A stretch of 64,000 nt of DNA from Synechococcus sp. CS-1332 (lineage in GTDB: Bacteria > Cyanobacteriota > Cyanobacteriia > PCC-6307 > Cyanobiaceae). Positions 1-8,987 of this stretch are shown one piece after another. The notes beneath the pieces are model-generated. The model was not told the origin of the DNA and did no database searches. It saw nothing but the letters and a program-made list of their open reading frames with translations. Positions within the stretch are counted from its first letter, which is position 1. Every line of letters begins with the position of its first letter. The DNA lies in assembly GCF_025127995.1 (NCBI RefSeq), contig NZ_JAHLYP010000020.1, positions 26,148 to 90,147 on the forward strand. The letters are read 5' to 3'. The position numbers and the translations under genes are program-made.

Positions 1-459
1 GCCGCCCTGGGCGACAGCATCAACTACGTCAACGCCAGCCTGGAGGCCAAGGAGCGCGGCATCCACGTGCTCGAGGTGAAGGACGACGCCAGCCGGGACT
101 TCGCCGGCGGTTCGCTGCAGCTCAGCTCCCGCAGCCCCCGGGGTAACCACAGCGTCACCGGCGCGGTGTTCACCGACGGGGAACTGCGCATCACCACTAT
201 TGATGAGTTCCCGGTCAACGTGACGCCGAGCCGTCACATGCTCTTCACCCGCCACCGGGACATGCCCGGCATCATCGGCCAGCTGGGCTCCCTGCTCGGG
301 GAGCACAACGTCAACATCGCCTCGATGCAGGTGGGGCGCCGCATCGTGCGGGGCGACGCCGTGATGGTGCTGAGCCTGGACGACCCGATCCCCCCCAGCC
401 TGCTGGCGGTGATCCACGACATCAACGGCATCCAGGCCGCCCATCCGGTCACCCTCTGA
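1..459 (+). CDS. serA: D-3-phosphoglycerate dehydrogenase, C-terminal part (5' end outside window)
   Basis: The reading frame is open from base 1 and ends at TGA 457-459, so only the last 152 residues are present. They cover the end of the intervening domain and the C-terminal ACT domain (motif RDMPGIIGQLGSLLGEHNVNIASMQ split around HRDMPGIIGQ and NVNIASMQVGR), which is typical of long-form SerA and binds serine for feedback control. SerA oxidises 3-phosphoglycerate in the first step of serine synthesis. The stop overlaps the prmA start (TGATG), so the two are probably co-translated. The catalytic and NAD domains cannot be checked here. Confidence 0.88.
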   Translation, partial: AALGDSINYVNASLEAKERGIHVLEVKDDASRDFAGGSLQLSSRSPRGNHSVTGAVFTDGELRITTIDEFPVNVTPSRHMLFTRHRDMPGIIGQLGSLLGEHNVNIASMQVGRRIVRGDAVMVLSLDDPIPPSLLAVIHDINGIQAAHPVTL

Positions 460-1403
460 TGGGCCTGGTCTGGTGGCGGCTGGAGATGGCCGCCCCGGCC
501 GAACTGGAGGAATCCCTGCTCTGGAAGCTGCCGCTGCTGGGGGTGCCCCGGGTCGCCCTGCAGCATCCCCCCGAGGCCCCGGAGCGCCGCCAGTTGCTGG
601 CCTGGTTGCCCGAAAGCGATTGGCCCGCCGACCAGCGGCAGGAGCTGGAGCGGGCCCTGGCCCCGTTGGGGGAGCCCTTCAACCTGGCGCTGCCACAGGT
701 CCACTGGCAGCGGCAGGCTGATGAGGACTGGAGCCTGAGCTGGAAGAGCCACTGGCGGCCCGATCCTGTTGGGGAGCGGCTGCTGGTGCTGCCGGCCTGG
801 CTGGAGGTGCCAGCTGAGCAGGCCGATCGCCTAGTGATCCGCATCGATCCAGGCAGTGCCTTCGGCACCGGCAGCCATCCCACCACCCGCCTCTGCCTGG
901 AGGCGCTCGAAGCCCTGGCCGGCGAGCGGGAGCGCTCTGGCCAGGGGCCGGGCCTGCACGGGCTGCGGGTGGCCGATCTGGGCTGCGGCAGCGGCATCCT
1001 GGGCCTGGCCGCCCTGCGACTGGGGGCGGCGACCGTGGCGGCCGCCGACTGCGATCCCCTGGCGGAGCGGGCGACACGGCAGAACGCCGCCCTGAACGGC
1101 CTGGACGGCGCCCAGGCGCTGACGGTGACCACCGGGTCGGCGGAGGCCCTCTCGGAGCTGCTGGGGGGGCGCGGCGCCGATCTGTTGCTGTGCAACATCC
1201 TGGCGCCGGTGATCGAAGCCCTGATTCCCTGCTTCCCACGGCTGCTGGGCACCGGCGGTGTGGGCCTGCTCAGCGGCCTGCTGGTGGATCAGGCCGCAGG
1301 CCTGGAGCGGGATCTGCTGGCTGCGGGCTGGCGGGTGGAGCAGCGGGTCGAGCAGGACCGCTGGGGCCTGCTGCGGATCCGTTCGGCCTCGGATGTTGCA
1401 TAA
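459..1403 (+). CDS. prmA: Ribosomal protein L11 methyltransferase
   Basis: 314 residues, close to the usual PrmA length. The N-terminal half is the L11-recognition region and the C-terminal half is a class I SAM methyltransferase. Visible motifs are GSAFGTGSHPTT, which is highly characteristic of PrmA, then VADLGCGSGILGLAAL (SAM-binding motif I), AADCDP (motif II) and LLLCNILAPV (the NILA signature in place of NPPY). The enzyme trimethylates ribosomal protein L11. The ATG overlaps the serA stop by one base. Linkage serA-prmA-petF is, from memory, common in picocyanobacteria. Confidence 0.95.
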   Translation: MGLVWWRLEMAAPAELEESLLWKLPLLGVPRVALQHPPEAPERRQLLAWLPESDWPADQRQELERALAPLGEPFNLALPQVHWQRQADEDWSLSWKSHWRPDPVGERLLVLPAWLEVPAEQADRLVIRIDPGSAFGTGSHPTTRLCLEALEALAGERERSGQGPGLHGLRVADLGCGSGILGLAALRLGAATVAAADCDPLAERATRQNAALNGLDGAQALTVTTGSAEALSELLGGRGADLLLCNILAPVIEALIPCFPRLLGTGGVGLLSGLLVDQAAGLERDLLAAGWRVEQRVEQDRWGLLRIRSASDVA

Positions 1404-1437
1404 GGCACGCTGATCTGTGTCCTGGCTTTGATTGGCC

Positions 1438-1505
1438 TTCCCGGCCTGCGAGCCCAAGAACGCCGGGAATGCCCCCTGTCGGATGTAGGAAGGGCGGGTC
1501 CTACA
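1438..1505 (+). promoter_or_regulatory. Two consecutive perfect inverted repeats upstream of petF
   Basis: The prmA-petF gap contains an 8-bp perfect stem, TTCCCGGC at 1438-1445 with GCCGGGAA at 1462-1469. A 7-bp perfect stem follows, TGTAGGA at 1484-1490 with TCCTACA at 1499-1505, 40 bp before the petF ATG. Neither is followed by a T-run, so an ordinary intrinsic terminator is unlikely. They could be a petF leader structure, an operator dyad or a weak prmA terminator. Confidence 0.45.
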
Positions 1506-1545
1506 GGCCCTGGCTTCCGGGTGTCTGTGAGCTCCAATCTCTTCC

Positions 1546-1845
1546 ATGGCTTCCTACAAGGTCACCCTCGTCAATGAGAGCGAGGGCCTGAACAAGACCA
1601 TCGAGGTTCCCGACGACCAGTACATCCTCGACGCCGCCGAAGAGCAGGGCATTGACCTGCCCTACTCCTGCCGCGCCGGCGCCTGCTCCACCTGCGCTGG
1701 CAAGCTCACCGCCGGCACCGTCGACCAGTCGGACCAGAGCTTCCTCGACGACGACCAGATCGAAGCCGGCTTCGTCCTCACCTGCGTCGCCTACCCCACC
1801 TCCGACTGCACCATCAAGACCCACACCGAAGAAGAGCTCTACTGA
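1546..1845 (+). CDS. petF: Plant-type [2Fe-2S] ferredoxin I
   Basis: 99 residues, the normal length for photosynthetic ferredoxin. The cluster ligands are Cys42, Cys47, Cys50 and Cys80 in the motif [10 protein letters not shown] and LTCVAYP. The acidic C-terminus ends EEELY, as in cyanobacterial PetF. It accepts electrons from photosystem I and passes them to ferredoxin-NADP reductase, nitrogen and sulfur assimilation enzymes and thioredoxin reductase. It is followed by its own intrinsic terminator and preceded by two inverted repeats, so it is probably transcribed as a single strong unit. Confidence 0.97.
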   Translation: MASYKVTLVNESEGLNKTIEVPDDQYILDAAEEQGIDLPYSCRAGACSTCAGKLTAGTVDQSDQSFLDDDQIEAGFVLTCVAYPTSDCTIKTHTEEELY

Positions 1846-1900
1846 GCTCCTCGCCGGGCGATTCGCGCGGATCGCCCCTTGAACCCCGTGTTCTTCTCCG

Positions 1901-1923
1901 CCACCCTCAGGGGTGGCTTTTTC
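1901..1923 (+). terminator. Intrinsic terminator of petF
   Basis: CCACCC at 1901-1906, loop TCAG, GGGTGG at 1911-1916, then CTTTTTC. The 6-bp perfect stem plus T-run directly precedes the ATG of the next gene at 1924. That placement argues against starting the downstream gene further upstream. Confidence 0.8.
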
Positions 1924-2313
1924 ATGTCACTCCAGGTGAACACCGTGCTGGCCTGCGGCAGCGAGCATCCCAGCCCCGGCGGCCAGTACAGCTACCGGGT
2001 CCTGGGGCCCTGCTGCCGCCTGTTCGATCGGGAGGAACTGCCCTGGCCCTGCTGCCGGCTGGCCTGGCGCAGCAAGGAGCCCAGCTGGCGCCGCGTCGGC
2101 CGCCGCTTCGTGGCCGACCTGGCCGCCCGCCGCTGCCCCTCCTATGCCGTGGAGCTGCTCCAGCCCGGGGCCAGGCCCACCCGCACCGTCATCACCCTGT
2201 TCCCCCAGCGGTTGGCCCCCGGCCTGCAGGAGTGGTGGTACAGCAAGCTGCCCGGCTCCCTGGAGGCCGGCAACCTGGCGCCGCCTCCACCGGCGCCCGC
2301 CCCGGCGCCCTGA
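1924..2313 (+). CDS. Conserved-looking small hypothetical protein
   Basis: 129 residues from ATG 1924. Upstream in-frame starts lie inside the petF terminator and are rejected. The sequence begins MSLQVNTVLACGSEHPSPGG. It contains a basic central stretch (WRRVGRRFVADLAARR), paired cysteines (GPCCRLFD and WPCCRLAW) and a proline/alanine tail. The two CC pairs could bind metal or form disulfides, but no known family was recognised. There is no signal peptide or membrane segment. It converges on psbV. Confidence 0.6.
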   Translation: MSLQVNTVLACGSEHPSPGGQYSYRVLGPCCRLFDREELPWPCCRLAWRSKEPSWRRVGRRFVADLAARRCPSYAVELLQPGARPTRTVITLFPQRLAPGLQEWWYSKLPGSLEAGNLAPPPPAPAPAP

Positions 2314-2332
2314 GCCGCTGGTGTCCAGCCAC

Positions 2333-2366
2333 AAAAAAGCCGGCCAGTCCTGGTGGGCTGCCGGCT
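2333..2366 (-). terminator. Intrinsic terminator of psbV
   Basis: On the minus strand AGCCGGC (complement of 2360-2366) pairs with GCCGGCT (complement of 2338-2344), and a run of T follows (complement of the A-run at 2333-2338). It sits just downstream of the psbV stop. Confidence 0.8.
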
Positions 2367-2383
2367 CAAAGTTGGAGGGGGAA

Positions 2384-2956
2384 TCAGAAGTAGATCTTGC
2401 CGCCGCCCCACTGGATGCCCTGAACCTTGGGGGCCACCAGGATGTAGCCGGCGATCAGGCGCAGATCCTCGTCATCCAGGTCGCGCATCTTCACGAACAC
2501 ATCGCTGCTGCGCAGGCTGGGATGGACGTCGGAGATGCTGTACTCCCCGTCGTAGGAGGTGGGATCCTTCATGTAGTCGACCAGGGCGTCGACCGAATCC
2601 CGGGGCGGGGTGGCCAGGGCGAGGGTCTCGGGATCCAGGCCCACGTTCTGGTTGGTCTTGGTGATGCCGCCGGCATGGCAGGTGCCGCAGCTGTCGTTGA
2701 AGAGTTTGCGGCCGCTCTTGACCTCCTTCTCGGTGAAGGTCACCAGGGTGCCGTCAGGGGACACCGGCACGGTGAGGTCCTCGGCACTCCACTGGGCCGC
2801 TGCCGCGGGACCCGCAAAGCAGACCAGCAGGGCCAGGGGAAGGATCAGCAGGGTCCGGGCGATGGCACGGACAAGGGAGCGACGGACGGCGGAGCGATGG
2901 ACGGCGGCGCGGCGAACAGCTGAAAGGGGGGCGGCTGAGAGAAAGAGGGGGGCCAT
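2384..2956 (-). CDS. psbV: Photosystem II extrinsic cytochrome c-550
   Basis: 190 residues from ATG 2956; an upstream in-frame ATG at 3007 is possible but less likely. The N-terminus is arginine-rich and followed by a hydrophobic stretch (TLLILPLALLVCFAG) ending in an Ala-rich signal-peptidase site, as expected for a lumenal protein. The mature part has the haem motif CGTCH, the second axial His in SDVHPSLRS, and the diagnostic C-terminus WGGGKIYF. PsbV stabilises the oxygen-evolving Mn4CaO5 cluster on the lumenal side of PSII. The unusually long basic n-region contains imprecise SAVRR repeats. Confidence 0.95.
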   Translation of the reverse strand: MAPLFLSAAPLSAVRRAAVHRSAVRRSLVRAIARTLLILPLALLVCFAGPAAAAQWSAEDLTVPVSPDGTLVTFTEKEVKSGRKLFNDSCGTCHAGGITKTNQNVGLDPETLALATPPRDSVDALVDYMKDPTSYDGEYSISDVHPSLRSSDVFVKMRDLDDEDLRLIAGYILVAPKVQGIQWGGGKIYF

Positions 2957-3052
2957 GGAAGAAGCCGGCGAAATGGCGGTGGGACCGCAACTGAGACCTT
3001 GTATCACGGGCGATGGGTCCCCCGCAGCCGAATCACGCGAACTGTTGCAGGC

Positions 3053-4000
3053 TCAGCCCGCCTCCCCCACCTCAAGGCTGAGGAAGTCCCTGGCCACGAT
3101 CGTCTCTGGAAAGATGGCCCGGGCCTCGGCCACCAGGTCGTCAGGGGTCATGGGATTCCCGGCCACGTAGCGGGGACTCAGGTGGGTGAGCACCAGCCGC
3201 TTCACCCCCGCCTCCAAGGCCGTCTGGGCGGCCATGGTGCTGGTGGAGTGCTGGCGGGCGATGGCCAGCTCCGCCTCACCGTGGGAAAAGGTGGATTCAT
3301 GGATCAGCAGATCGGCGCCCCTGGCCAGGGCCACCGCCGCCTCGCTGAACACCGTGTCGGTGCAGTAAACGACACTGCGGCCTGGCCGCGGCGGCCCGCA
3401 CAGGGCCTCACCGCGGATCACCCGGCCGTCGTCAAGGGTGACGCTGCGACCGGCCTTGAGCTCCCCGTAGACCGGCCCGGGGGGAACACCCAGGGCCTTG
3501 GCCCGCTCCACGTCGAAGCGGCCGGGCCGCGGCTTCTGATCCACCCGGTAGGCGTAGGCCGGTACCCGGTGGGTGAGGGGGGTGCAGCGCACCGTGATGT
3601 CGTCGTCATCGAGCACCAGGCGGCCCCGGGCGGCGGCCTCCTTCACCCGGTGGGTGCGAAGGGGATAGCCGATGCGGGTGGAGGAGGTGCGCATCACCCC
3701 CTCCAGGTAGTCGCGCAGCGGATCCGGTCCGTAGAGATCGATCCCGCCACAGCTGCCGGCCAGACCCAGGCTGGCCAGAAGCCCCGGTAGACCGAAAACG
3801 TGGTCGCCGTGCATGTGGGTGACGAAGATGCGGCGCAGCTGCGACACCCGCAGCTCGCTGCGCAGGAACTGGTGCTGCGTGCCCTCGCCGCAGTCGAACA
3901 GCCAGAGCTCGGCGCGCTGGGGCAGACGCAGGGCGACGGCGGAGACGTTGCGGGCGCGGGTGGGAACGCCGGAGCTGGTTCCCAGGAAGGTGACCTGCAC
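3053..4000 (-). CDS. rnz: Ribonuclease Z (tRNA 3'-processing endonuclease)
   Basis: 315 residues, normal for short-form RNase Z. The beta-lactamase fold begins [14 protein letters not shown]. It contains the FDCGEGTQ motif and the metal site [15 protein letters not shown] (HxHxDH); later conserved segments are YCTDTVF and LIHESTF. It removes 3' trailers from tRNA precursors. The gene is divergent from the SpoIID-like gene with 87 bp between the start codons. Confidence 0.95.
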   Translation of the reverse strand: MQVTFLGTSSGVPTRARNVSAVALRLPQRAELWLFDCGEGTQHQFLRSELRVSQLRRIFVTHMHGDHVFGLPGLLASLGLAGSCGGIDLYGPDPLRDYLEGVMRTSSTRIGYPLRTHRVKEAAARGRLVLDDDDITVRCTPLTHRVPAYAYRVDQKPRPGRFDVERAKALGVPPGPVYGELKAGRSVTLDDGRVIRGEALCGPPRPGRSVVYCTDTVFSEAAVALARGADLLIHESTFSHGEAELAIARQHSTSTMAAQTALEAGVKRLVLTHLSPRYVAGNPMTPDDLVAEARAIFPETIVARDFLSLEVGEAG

Positions 4001-4087
4001 ATCCGGGGGGCCTCAGCTCGCATGTTGCCACGCCGCCAGCCGGTGCGGTGGCCGGCGCCATGGCGATTGCCGAAGGTGCCGTTCAGA

Positions 4088-5413
4088 ATGACCCGTTGTC
4101 GCTTGGGCACACTCGTGGCCTTCCTCCGTCTCGGATGGCACGCCGGCTTGCCGCTGGCGCTGCTCCCAGCCGCCGTGGCAGCGCCGGTGCCGATTGAGGC
4201 CAGGGCGCCGGCCCCGCTGGTGCGGGTGCTGCTGCAGGAAGCCCCCAGCCTTGAGCTGGAAGCCGGCAGCACCGCCCTGCGCCTCGGCGATGGAGCCGGC
4301 CGCACCCTGCTGGAGCTGGCTCCGGGGGCCCGGGTGCAGTTCGTCCGCAGCGGCGCGGCACTGGAGGCGAGGCTTCTGGGACCGGCCGGCACTGCACGGC
4401 GGCTGTCGCTGCCATCGGGTCAGGCCTGGATCGATCCCGCCCCGGCCCAGGGCGGCAACAACGAGCCCGTGCTCACCCTGCAGCAGCGCCGCTACCGCGG
4501 CCGGCTGCTGGTGCGCAGCGAAGGTGATCGGCTGCAGGCGATCAATCTGATCGACGTCGAGAGCTACCTGCCCAGCGTGGTGGGCAGCGAGATGCCGGCC
4601 AGCTGGCCGCAGGCGGCCCTGCGGGCCCAGGCGGTGGCGGCCCGCACCTACGCCCTGCGCCAGCGCCGACCGGCGGCCCCCTTCGACCTCAAGGCCACGG
4701 TCGCCAGCCAGGTCTACAAGGGGGTGGAGAGCGAAACCGACTCCACCCGTGAGGCGGTGCGCAGCACCCGCTCCCAGGTGCTGGTGCACGGCTCCGCCCT
4801 GATCAACGCGGTGTTCCACAGCAGCAGTGGCGGCCTGACCGAAAACAGCGGCGAGATCTGGCGCCAGCAGCTCCCCTACCTGGTGAGCGTGCCCGATTTC
4901 GACCAGGCCAGCCCGGTGCATGCCTGGCAGCTGCGCGTCGAACCCGAAAAACTGGCCAGGGCCTTTCGGGAGACCGACGGCGCCTTCCGCATCGAGGTGC
5001 TCTCCACCACCAGCTCCGGCCGCATCCGCCAGGCCCGGGTGACCGGACCTGGCGGCACGCTGCTGCTCACGGGCGCCGAACTGCGGCAGCGGCTGGGACT
5101 GCGCAGCACCCTGGCCCGCTTCGACTTCGAGGCCCCCAGGGCCTACCCGTTCCCTCCACCGCTGCCCTCCCTGCAGGGCGTGTTCACCCCCGAGGGGATC
5201 CGCTCCCTGGCCTCCGGCATGGTCCCGTCCCCCTGGCGAAGCCCCCGTCCACCCGCCGCGCCGACGCTGCTGGTGAGCGGCCGCGGCTACGGCCACGGGG
5301 TGGGCATGAGCCAGTGGGGGGCCTACGGGCTGGCCCTGCGCGGCGAGGATTACCGCCAGATCCTGCAGCACTACTACCAGGGGGCCAGGATCCTCCCCTA
5401 CACCTCCCTTTGA
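4088..5413 (+). CDS. SpoIID/LytB-domain amidase-enhancer-like protein
   Basis: 441 residues from ATG 4088. An N-terminal hydrophobic segment (LPLALLPAAVAAPVP) looks like a signal peptide. The SpoIID core is clear: NLIDVESYLPSVVGSEMP, ALRAQAVAARTYAL, VFHSSSGGLTENS, then the C-terminal GRGYGHGVGMSQWGAYGLA and ILQHYYQGA. SpoIID proteins cleave denuded peptidoglycan glycan strands. In cyanobacteria this suggests a periplasmic cell-wall remodelling role, which is inference. The next gene, nagB, overlaps its stop, linking it to amino-sugar metabolism. Confidence 0.9.
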   Translation: MTRCRLGTLVAFLRLGWHAGLPLALLPAAVAAPVPIEARAPAPLVRVLLQEAPSLELEAGSTALRLGDGAGRTLLELAPGARVQFVRSGAALEARLLGPAGTARRLSLPSGQAWIDPAPAQGGNNEPVLTLQQRRYRGRLLVRSEGDRLQAINLIDVESYLPSVVGSEMPASWPQAALRAQAVAARTYALRQRRPAAPFDLKATVASQVYKGVESETDSTREAVRSTRSQVLVHGSALINAVFHSSSGGLTENSGEIWRQQLPYLVSVPDFDQASPVHAWQLRVEPEKLARAFRETDGAFRIEVLSTTSSGRIRQARVTGPGGTLLLTGAELRQRLGLRSTLARFDFEAPRAYPFPPPLPSLQGVFTPEGIRSLASGMVPSPWRSPRPPAAPTLLVSGRGYGHGVGMSQWGAYGLALRGEDYRQILQHYYQGARILPYTSL

Positions 5414-6183
5414 GGCACGGCTCCCCCTCCACCACCAGCCCCGCCATCACGCCCGTCGTCCTGGCTGATGCGGCGGCGGTGGCCGAACGGGTGGCGGCGC
5501 TGCTGCTGGCGGATCGACTGCAACCGCAGCAACCCCTGGGCCTGGCCACCGGACGCACGATGGAGCCCGTCTATGGGGCCCTGGCCCGCCGGATGGCTCG
5601 GCTGGAAGCCGCCCTGGCGGCCAGGGTGCGCGACACCTGGTGCAGCTTCAACCTGGACGAGTACGTGGGGCTGGCGCCGCAGGATCCCAGCTCCTTCGCC
5701 GCCACCATGGCCCGCCAGCTGGTGGCGCCCCTTGGCCTGGATCCCGAGCGGGTGAGGCTCCCCGATGGGCGGGCCGCCGATCCGGAGGCCGAAGCCCGTC
5801 GTTATGGCGCCGCCGTCAGCGCGGCCGGTGGCATCGGCCTGCAACTGCTGGGCCTGGGCCTCAACGGCCACGTGGGCTTCAACGAACCCCCCTCGGACCC
5901 TGCGGTGGCCTGCCGCTGTGTGGTGCTCAGCGACCACACCCGCCGCCAGAACGCCGGCGCCTTCGGCAGCGACCCCGCCGCTGTCCCCCGGCAGGCCATC
6001 ACCCTGGGACTGGCCGAGATCCTCTCGGCCCGCCGGGTGCTGCTGGTGGTCACCGGGGCCGAGAAGGCGGCCATCCTGCGACGCACCCTGGAGGAGCCCC
6101 CTTCCGCGGAGCTGCCCGCCAGCTGGCTGCAGCACCATCCCGCCCTGACGGTGATCGCCGACGCCGCGGCGATGCTCAGCTGA
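5410..6183 (+). CDS. nagB: Glucosamine-6-phosphate deaminase/isomerase family protein
   Basis: About 257 residues if translation starts at TTG 5410, which overlaps the upstream stop (TTGA). No ATG lies near the conserved N-terminus, so the start is uncertain. Motifs are [13 protein letters not shown] (phosphate loop), [11 protein letters not shown] (catalytic Asp), [13 protein letters not shown] and ITLGLAEIL. The enzyme converts glucosamine-6-phosphate to fructose-6-phosphate and ammonia. Coupling with a SpoIID-like wall hydrolase gene suggests recycling of peptidoglycan amino sugars. The 3' end overlaps the converging yebC by 8 bases. Confidence 0.88.
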   Translation: MRHGSPSTTSPAITPVVLADAAAVAERVAALLLADRLQPQQPLGLATGRTMEPVYGALARRMARLEAALAARVRDTWCSFNLDEYVGLAPQDPSSFAATMARQLVAPLGLDPERVRLPDGRAADPEAEARRYGAAVSAAGGIGLQLLGLGLNGHVGFNEPPSDPAVACRCVVLSDHTRRQNAGAFGSDPAAVPRQAITLGLAEILSARRVLLVVTGAEKAAILRRTLEEPPSAELPASWLQHHPALTVIADAAAMLS

Positions 6184-6952
6184 GCAGGACCGCTTCCATC
6201 AGGGCCTCGTCCGCTTCGAGATTGGTGGTGACGCTGCGCACGTCGTCGAGATCCTCGAGCACATCCAACATGCGCAGACAGGAGGCCAACACGCCCCCGT
6301 CCTCGAGGCGGCAGGGCAGGGAGGCGATCCAACGGTGCTCCCACCCCGCCAGCGGCAGCTCCAGATCCCTCAGTCCATCCTGGAGGGCTTCGAGATCAGC
6401 AAAGGCCCCGAACACATCGACCCCTTCTGCGTCGATGGCGTAGCCCGCCACCGCCGGACCTCCCCGTTCCTCGAGGGCCAGCAGGCTCTCCAGCAGGGTC
6501 TCTTCGTCGGCGGCGGGCAGGGCCAGCCGCACCACGGCCCGTTGCTCGAACAGGTAGCTGACGCAGCCAGTCTCACCGAGATTGCCGCCATGCTTGCCGA
6601 ACGCAAGCCGCAGGTCGGCGGCGGTGCGGTTGCGGTTGTCGGTGAGGGCCTCGACCAGCACGGCCACCCCCCCGGCGCCATAGCCCTCGTAGCGCACCGC
6701 CTCAAACAGGTCGGCGCCACCAGCGCCCTGGCCGCTGCCCTTGGCGACCGCCCGGTCGATGTTGGCGTTGGGCAGCCCCGCCACCTTGGCCTTCTCGATG
6801 GCCGTGCGGAGCTGGAAGTTGCCGGCGGGATCGGCACCACCGCGGGCCGCCACGGTGATCTCCCGTCCCAACCGGGTGAAGAGCGCCCCCCGCTTCGCGT
6901 CCACCACCGCCTTGGTGCGCTTGATCTGGGCCCATTTGCTGTGGCCGGCCAT
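6176..6952 (-). CDS. yebC: YebC/PmpR family regulatory protein
   Basis: 258 residues with the family start [22 protein letters not shown], then [28 protein letters not shown] and [23 protein letters not shown]. YebC proteins were long called transcription regulators; some members help ribosomes translate proline stretches. Gene and family are clear, the cellular role is not decided by sequence. It sits 18 bases after truB on the same strand and is probably co-transcribed with it. Confidence 0.95.
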   Translation of the reverse strand: MAGHSKWAQIKRTKAVVDAKRGALFTRLGREITVAARGGADPAGNFQLRTAIEKAKVAGLPNANIDRAVAKGSGQGAGGADLFEAVRYEGYGAGGVAVLVEALTDNRNRTAADLRLAFGKHGGNLGETGCVSYLFEQRAVVRLALPAADEETLLESLLALEERGGPAVAGYAIDAEGVDVFGAFADLEALQDGLRDLELPLAGWEHRWIASLPCRLEDGGVLASCLRMLDVLEDLDDVRSVTTNLEADEALMEAVLLS

Positions 6953-6970
6953 CGGGTTGTTGGGAGAGAT

Positions 6971-7894
6971 TCAGCCGGTGGCGTCGAACACCAGCCGGGG
7001 CAGGAGCAGGCCCTTGCCGTCGGCACGGGCGATGCCCGCCAGACTGCCATCCGGCGTAAGCACGGCAACGGCCCCTTCGGGCAACTGCTCCACCGTACGG
7101 GGCAGCGAACGGCCGCAACGCCACGGGGATAGCTGGGCGGGATCAAGACGCTGGCGCGGCAGATCCACCAGCACGTCGAGGGGATCCAGCAGGGGGGGGA
7201 GGGGCCCGCTCGCCAGGCGTTCCAGGGAAATCGCCTGGTGCAGGCCGAAACCGAGGGCAGCGGTGCGGCGCAGGCTGGCCAGGGCCCCGCCGCAGCCCAG
7301 GGCCTCCCCCAGGTCCCTCGCCAGGGCGCGCACGTAGGTGCCGGCGGAACAACGCACCTCCAGATCCAGGCGGCCGCTGGCCGGATCCCAGCCGAGCAGG
7401 TCGAGGCCATGGATCACCACCGGCCGCGCCGTCAACGCCAGCTGCTCTCCCGCCCGCACCCGGGCGTAGGCCCGCTGGCCATCGACATGCACGGCGGAGA
7501 CCTGGGGGGGAACCTGCAGGATCTCCCCACGGAAGCGGGCCAGGGCCCGTTCCAGATCCTCGGCACCGAGGGACGGCACAGCCTGCTGCTCCAGCACCTC
7601 ACCCTCGAGGTCATCGCTGCTGGTACGAAGCCCCAGCTTCACTGTGCCGCGGTAGGTCTTGTCGCCGGGAAGGTAGGGGAGCAAGCGGGTGGCCGGACCC
7701 AGGGCGATCGGCAGCACGCCGGTGACCGCCGGATCTAGGGTGCCGCCATGGCCCACGCGCCGCAGGCCTGAGGCCTTGCGCACCCGGGCGACGACGTCGT
7801 GGGAGGTCAGGCCGGCGGGTTTGTCGATCACCAGGAAGCCGCAGCCGTGGCGTGACGGAGACGTAGGCGGCAGCCTGGTGGAACCTTCCTTCAT
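6971..7894 (-). CDS. truB: tRNA pseudouridine-55 synthase
   Basis: 307 residues from ATG 7894 (MKEGSTRL); an in-frame ATG at 7918 would overlap the divergent gene. Motifs include GFLVIDKPAGLTSHDVVARVR, the catalytic VGHGGTLDPAVTGVLP (nucleophile Asp in GTLDP), KTYRG, and RCSAGTYVRALARDLG. The C-terminal part is the PUA-like extension. It isomerises U55 in the T-loop of tRNAs. Only 12 bases separate its start codon from that of the divergent transporter gene. Confidence 0.95.
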   Translation of the reverse strand: MKEGSTRLPPTSPSRHGCGFLVIDKPAGLTSHDVVARVRKASGLRRVGHGGTLDPAVTGVLPIALGPATRLLPYLPGDKTYRGTVKLGLRTSSDDLEGEVLEQQAVPSLGAEDLERALARFRGEILQVPPQVSAVHVDGQRAYARVRAGEQLALTARPVVIHGLDLLGWDPASGRLDLEVRCSAGTYVRALARDLGEALGCGGALASLRRTAALGFGLHQAISLERLASGPLPPLLDPLDVLVDLPRQRLDPAQLSPWRCGRSLPRTVEQLPEGAVAVLTPDGSLAGIARADGKGLLLPRLVFDATG

Positions 7895-7906
7895 GCTCAG
7901 GCGCCG

Positions 7907-8662
7907 ATGACCCTGCAAGACCGGCGCGAGGTGGCCTTTCTGGTGCTGGCCGGCATCTTCCTGGGGACCATGGGCATGCTCAACATCCTGGGCCTGACAC
8001 GGTTCCTGACGCTGGGCAGCATCGGCTCCTTCCCGATCATCGTGGCGATCGGGGCCTTGCCGTACCCCGTCACGTTCCTCTGCACCGACCTGATCAGCGA
8101 GATCTGGGGCGAGCGGCGCGCCTCCCAGGTGGTGTGGGTGGGTCTGATGCTCAACGGCTGGATCGTGCTGGTGCTCTGGCTTGGGGGAATCCTGCCGGGT
8201 CTGGACGGTTTCGGTGGGGCAGCGGGCCTGCCGGCCGACCCCCTAGCGGATGGGGTACCGGTGTTCTTCGAGGTGCGACGCCTGGCCTTCGGGGCCGTGG
8301 GGGCCTCGATGGCCGCCTACATGGCCGCCCAGTTCACCGACGTGCGCCTGTTCCATTTCTGGAAGCGCCTCAGCAACGGCAAGGCCCTTTGGCTGCGCAA
8401 CAACGGCTCCACCCTGATCAGCCAGATCGTGGACACCTCGGCGGTGGTGCTGATCAGCCACTACGCCGCCCATGTGCTGCCCATCAGGGCGGGTGAGCCC
8501 GTGCTGCCCCAGCTGGGCGTGTTCATCGCCAGCGGCTACGTCTTCAAGCTGGTGGCGGCCCTGGCCGACACCCTGCCCTTCTACCTGCTGGTGGGCTGGC
8601 TGAGGAGATACCTGGAGGTGCCGGGGGACGGCACCGAACTGGACGAGGTGCCCTTGTCCTAG
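7907..8662 (+). CDS. Queuosine-precursor transporter, YhhQ/VUT family
   Basis: 251 residues, strongly hydrophobic with about six membrane segments. Family features are the conserved [38 protein letters not shown] near the N-terminus and [12 protein letters not shown] later, the central acidic DLISE lying at a helix end. Proteins of this family import queuosine precursors such as preQ0/preQ1. The neighbour truB is also a tRNA-modification gene, which fits. The 3' end overlaps the converging rpmA stop by four bases. Confidence 0.85.
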   Translation: MTLQDRREVAFLVLAGIFLGTMGMLNILGLTRFLTLGSIGSFPIIVAIGALPYPVTFLCTDLISEIWGERRASQVVWVGLMLNGWIVLVLWLGGILPGLDGFGGAAGLPADPLADGVPVFFEVRRLAFGAVGASMAAYMAAQFTDVRLFHFWKRLSNGKALWLRNNGSTLISQIVDTSAVVLISHYAAHVLPIRAGEPVLPQLGVFIASGYVFKLVAALADTLPFYLLVGWLRRYLEVPGDGTELDEVPLS

Positions 8663-8931
8663 GCGGCCACAGCGATGTCGATGTTGATGCGCTTGCGGTT
8701 GCGCAGGCCGCGCTTGATGGATTCGAACTTGACAACGCCGTCCACCAGGGCGAACAGGGTGTCATCGGAGCCGCGGCCGACATTGACGCCGGGGATCACC
8801 GAGGTGCCGCGCTGACGGATCAGGATCGAGCCGGCGCTGACGGTTTCACCGCCGTAGCGCTTGACGCCGAGGCGCTTGGAATTGGAATCGCGACCGTTGC
8901 GGGTCGAACCGGTGCCTTTCTTGTGGGCCAT
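8659..8931 (-). CDS. rpmA: 50S ribosomal protein L27
   Basis: 90 residues starting [22 protein letters not shown], the classic L27 N-terminus that reaches the peptidyl-transferase centre. [10 protein letters not shown] and [14 protein letters not shown] follow. It lies 56 bases downstream of rplU with a purine-rich ribosome-binding site. The N-terminus is not preceded by the cleavable extension found in Firmicutes. Confidence 0.97.
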   Translation of the reverse strand: MAHKKGTGSTRNGRDSNSKRLGVKRYGGETVSAGSILIRQRGTSVIPGVNVGRGSDDTLFALVDGVVKFESIKRGLRNRKRINIDIAVAA

Positions 8932-8987
8932 GGGGAGAACGGGGGGTGGAAGGAGATAGGAAGAGAGCTGGACGCTGGGGAGCCCGA

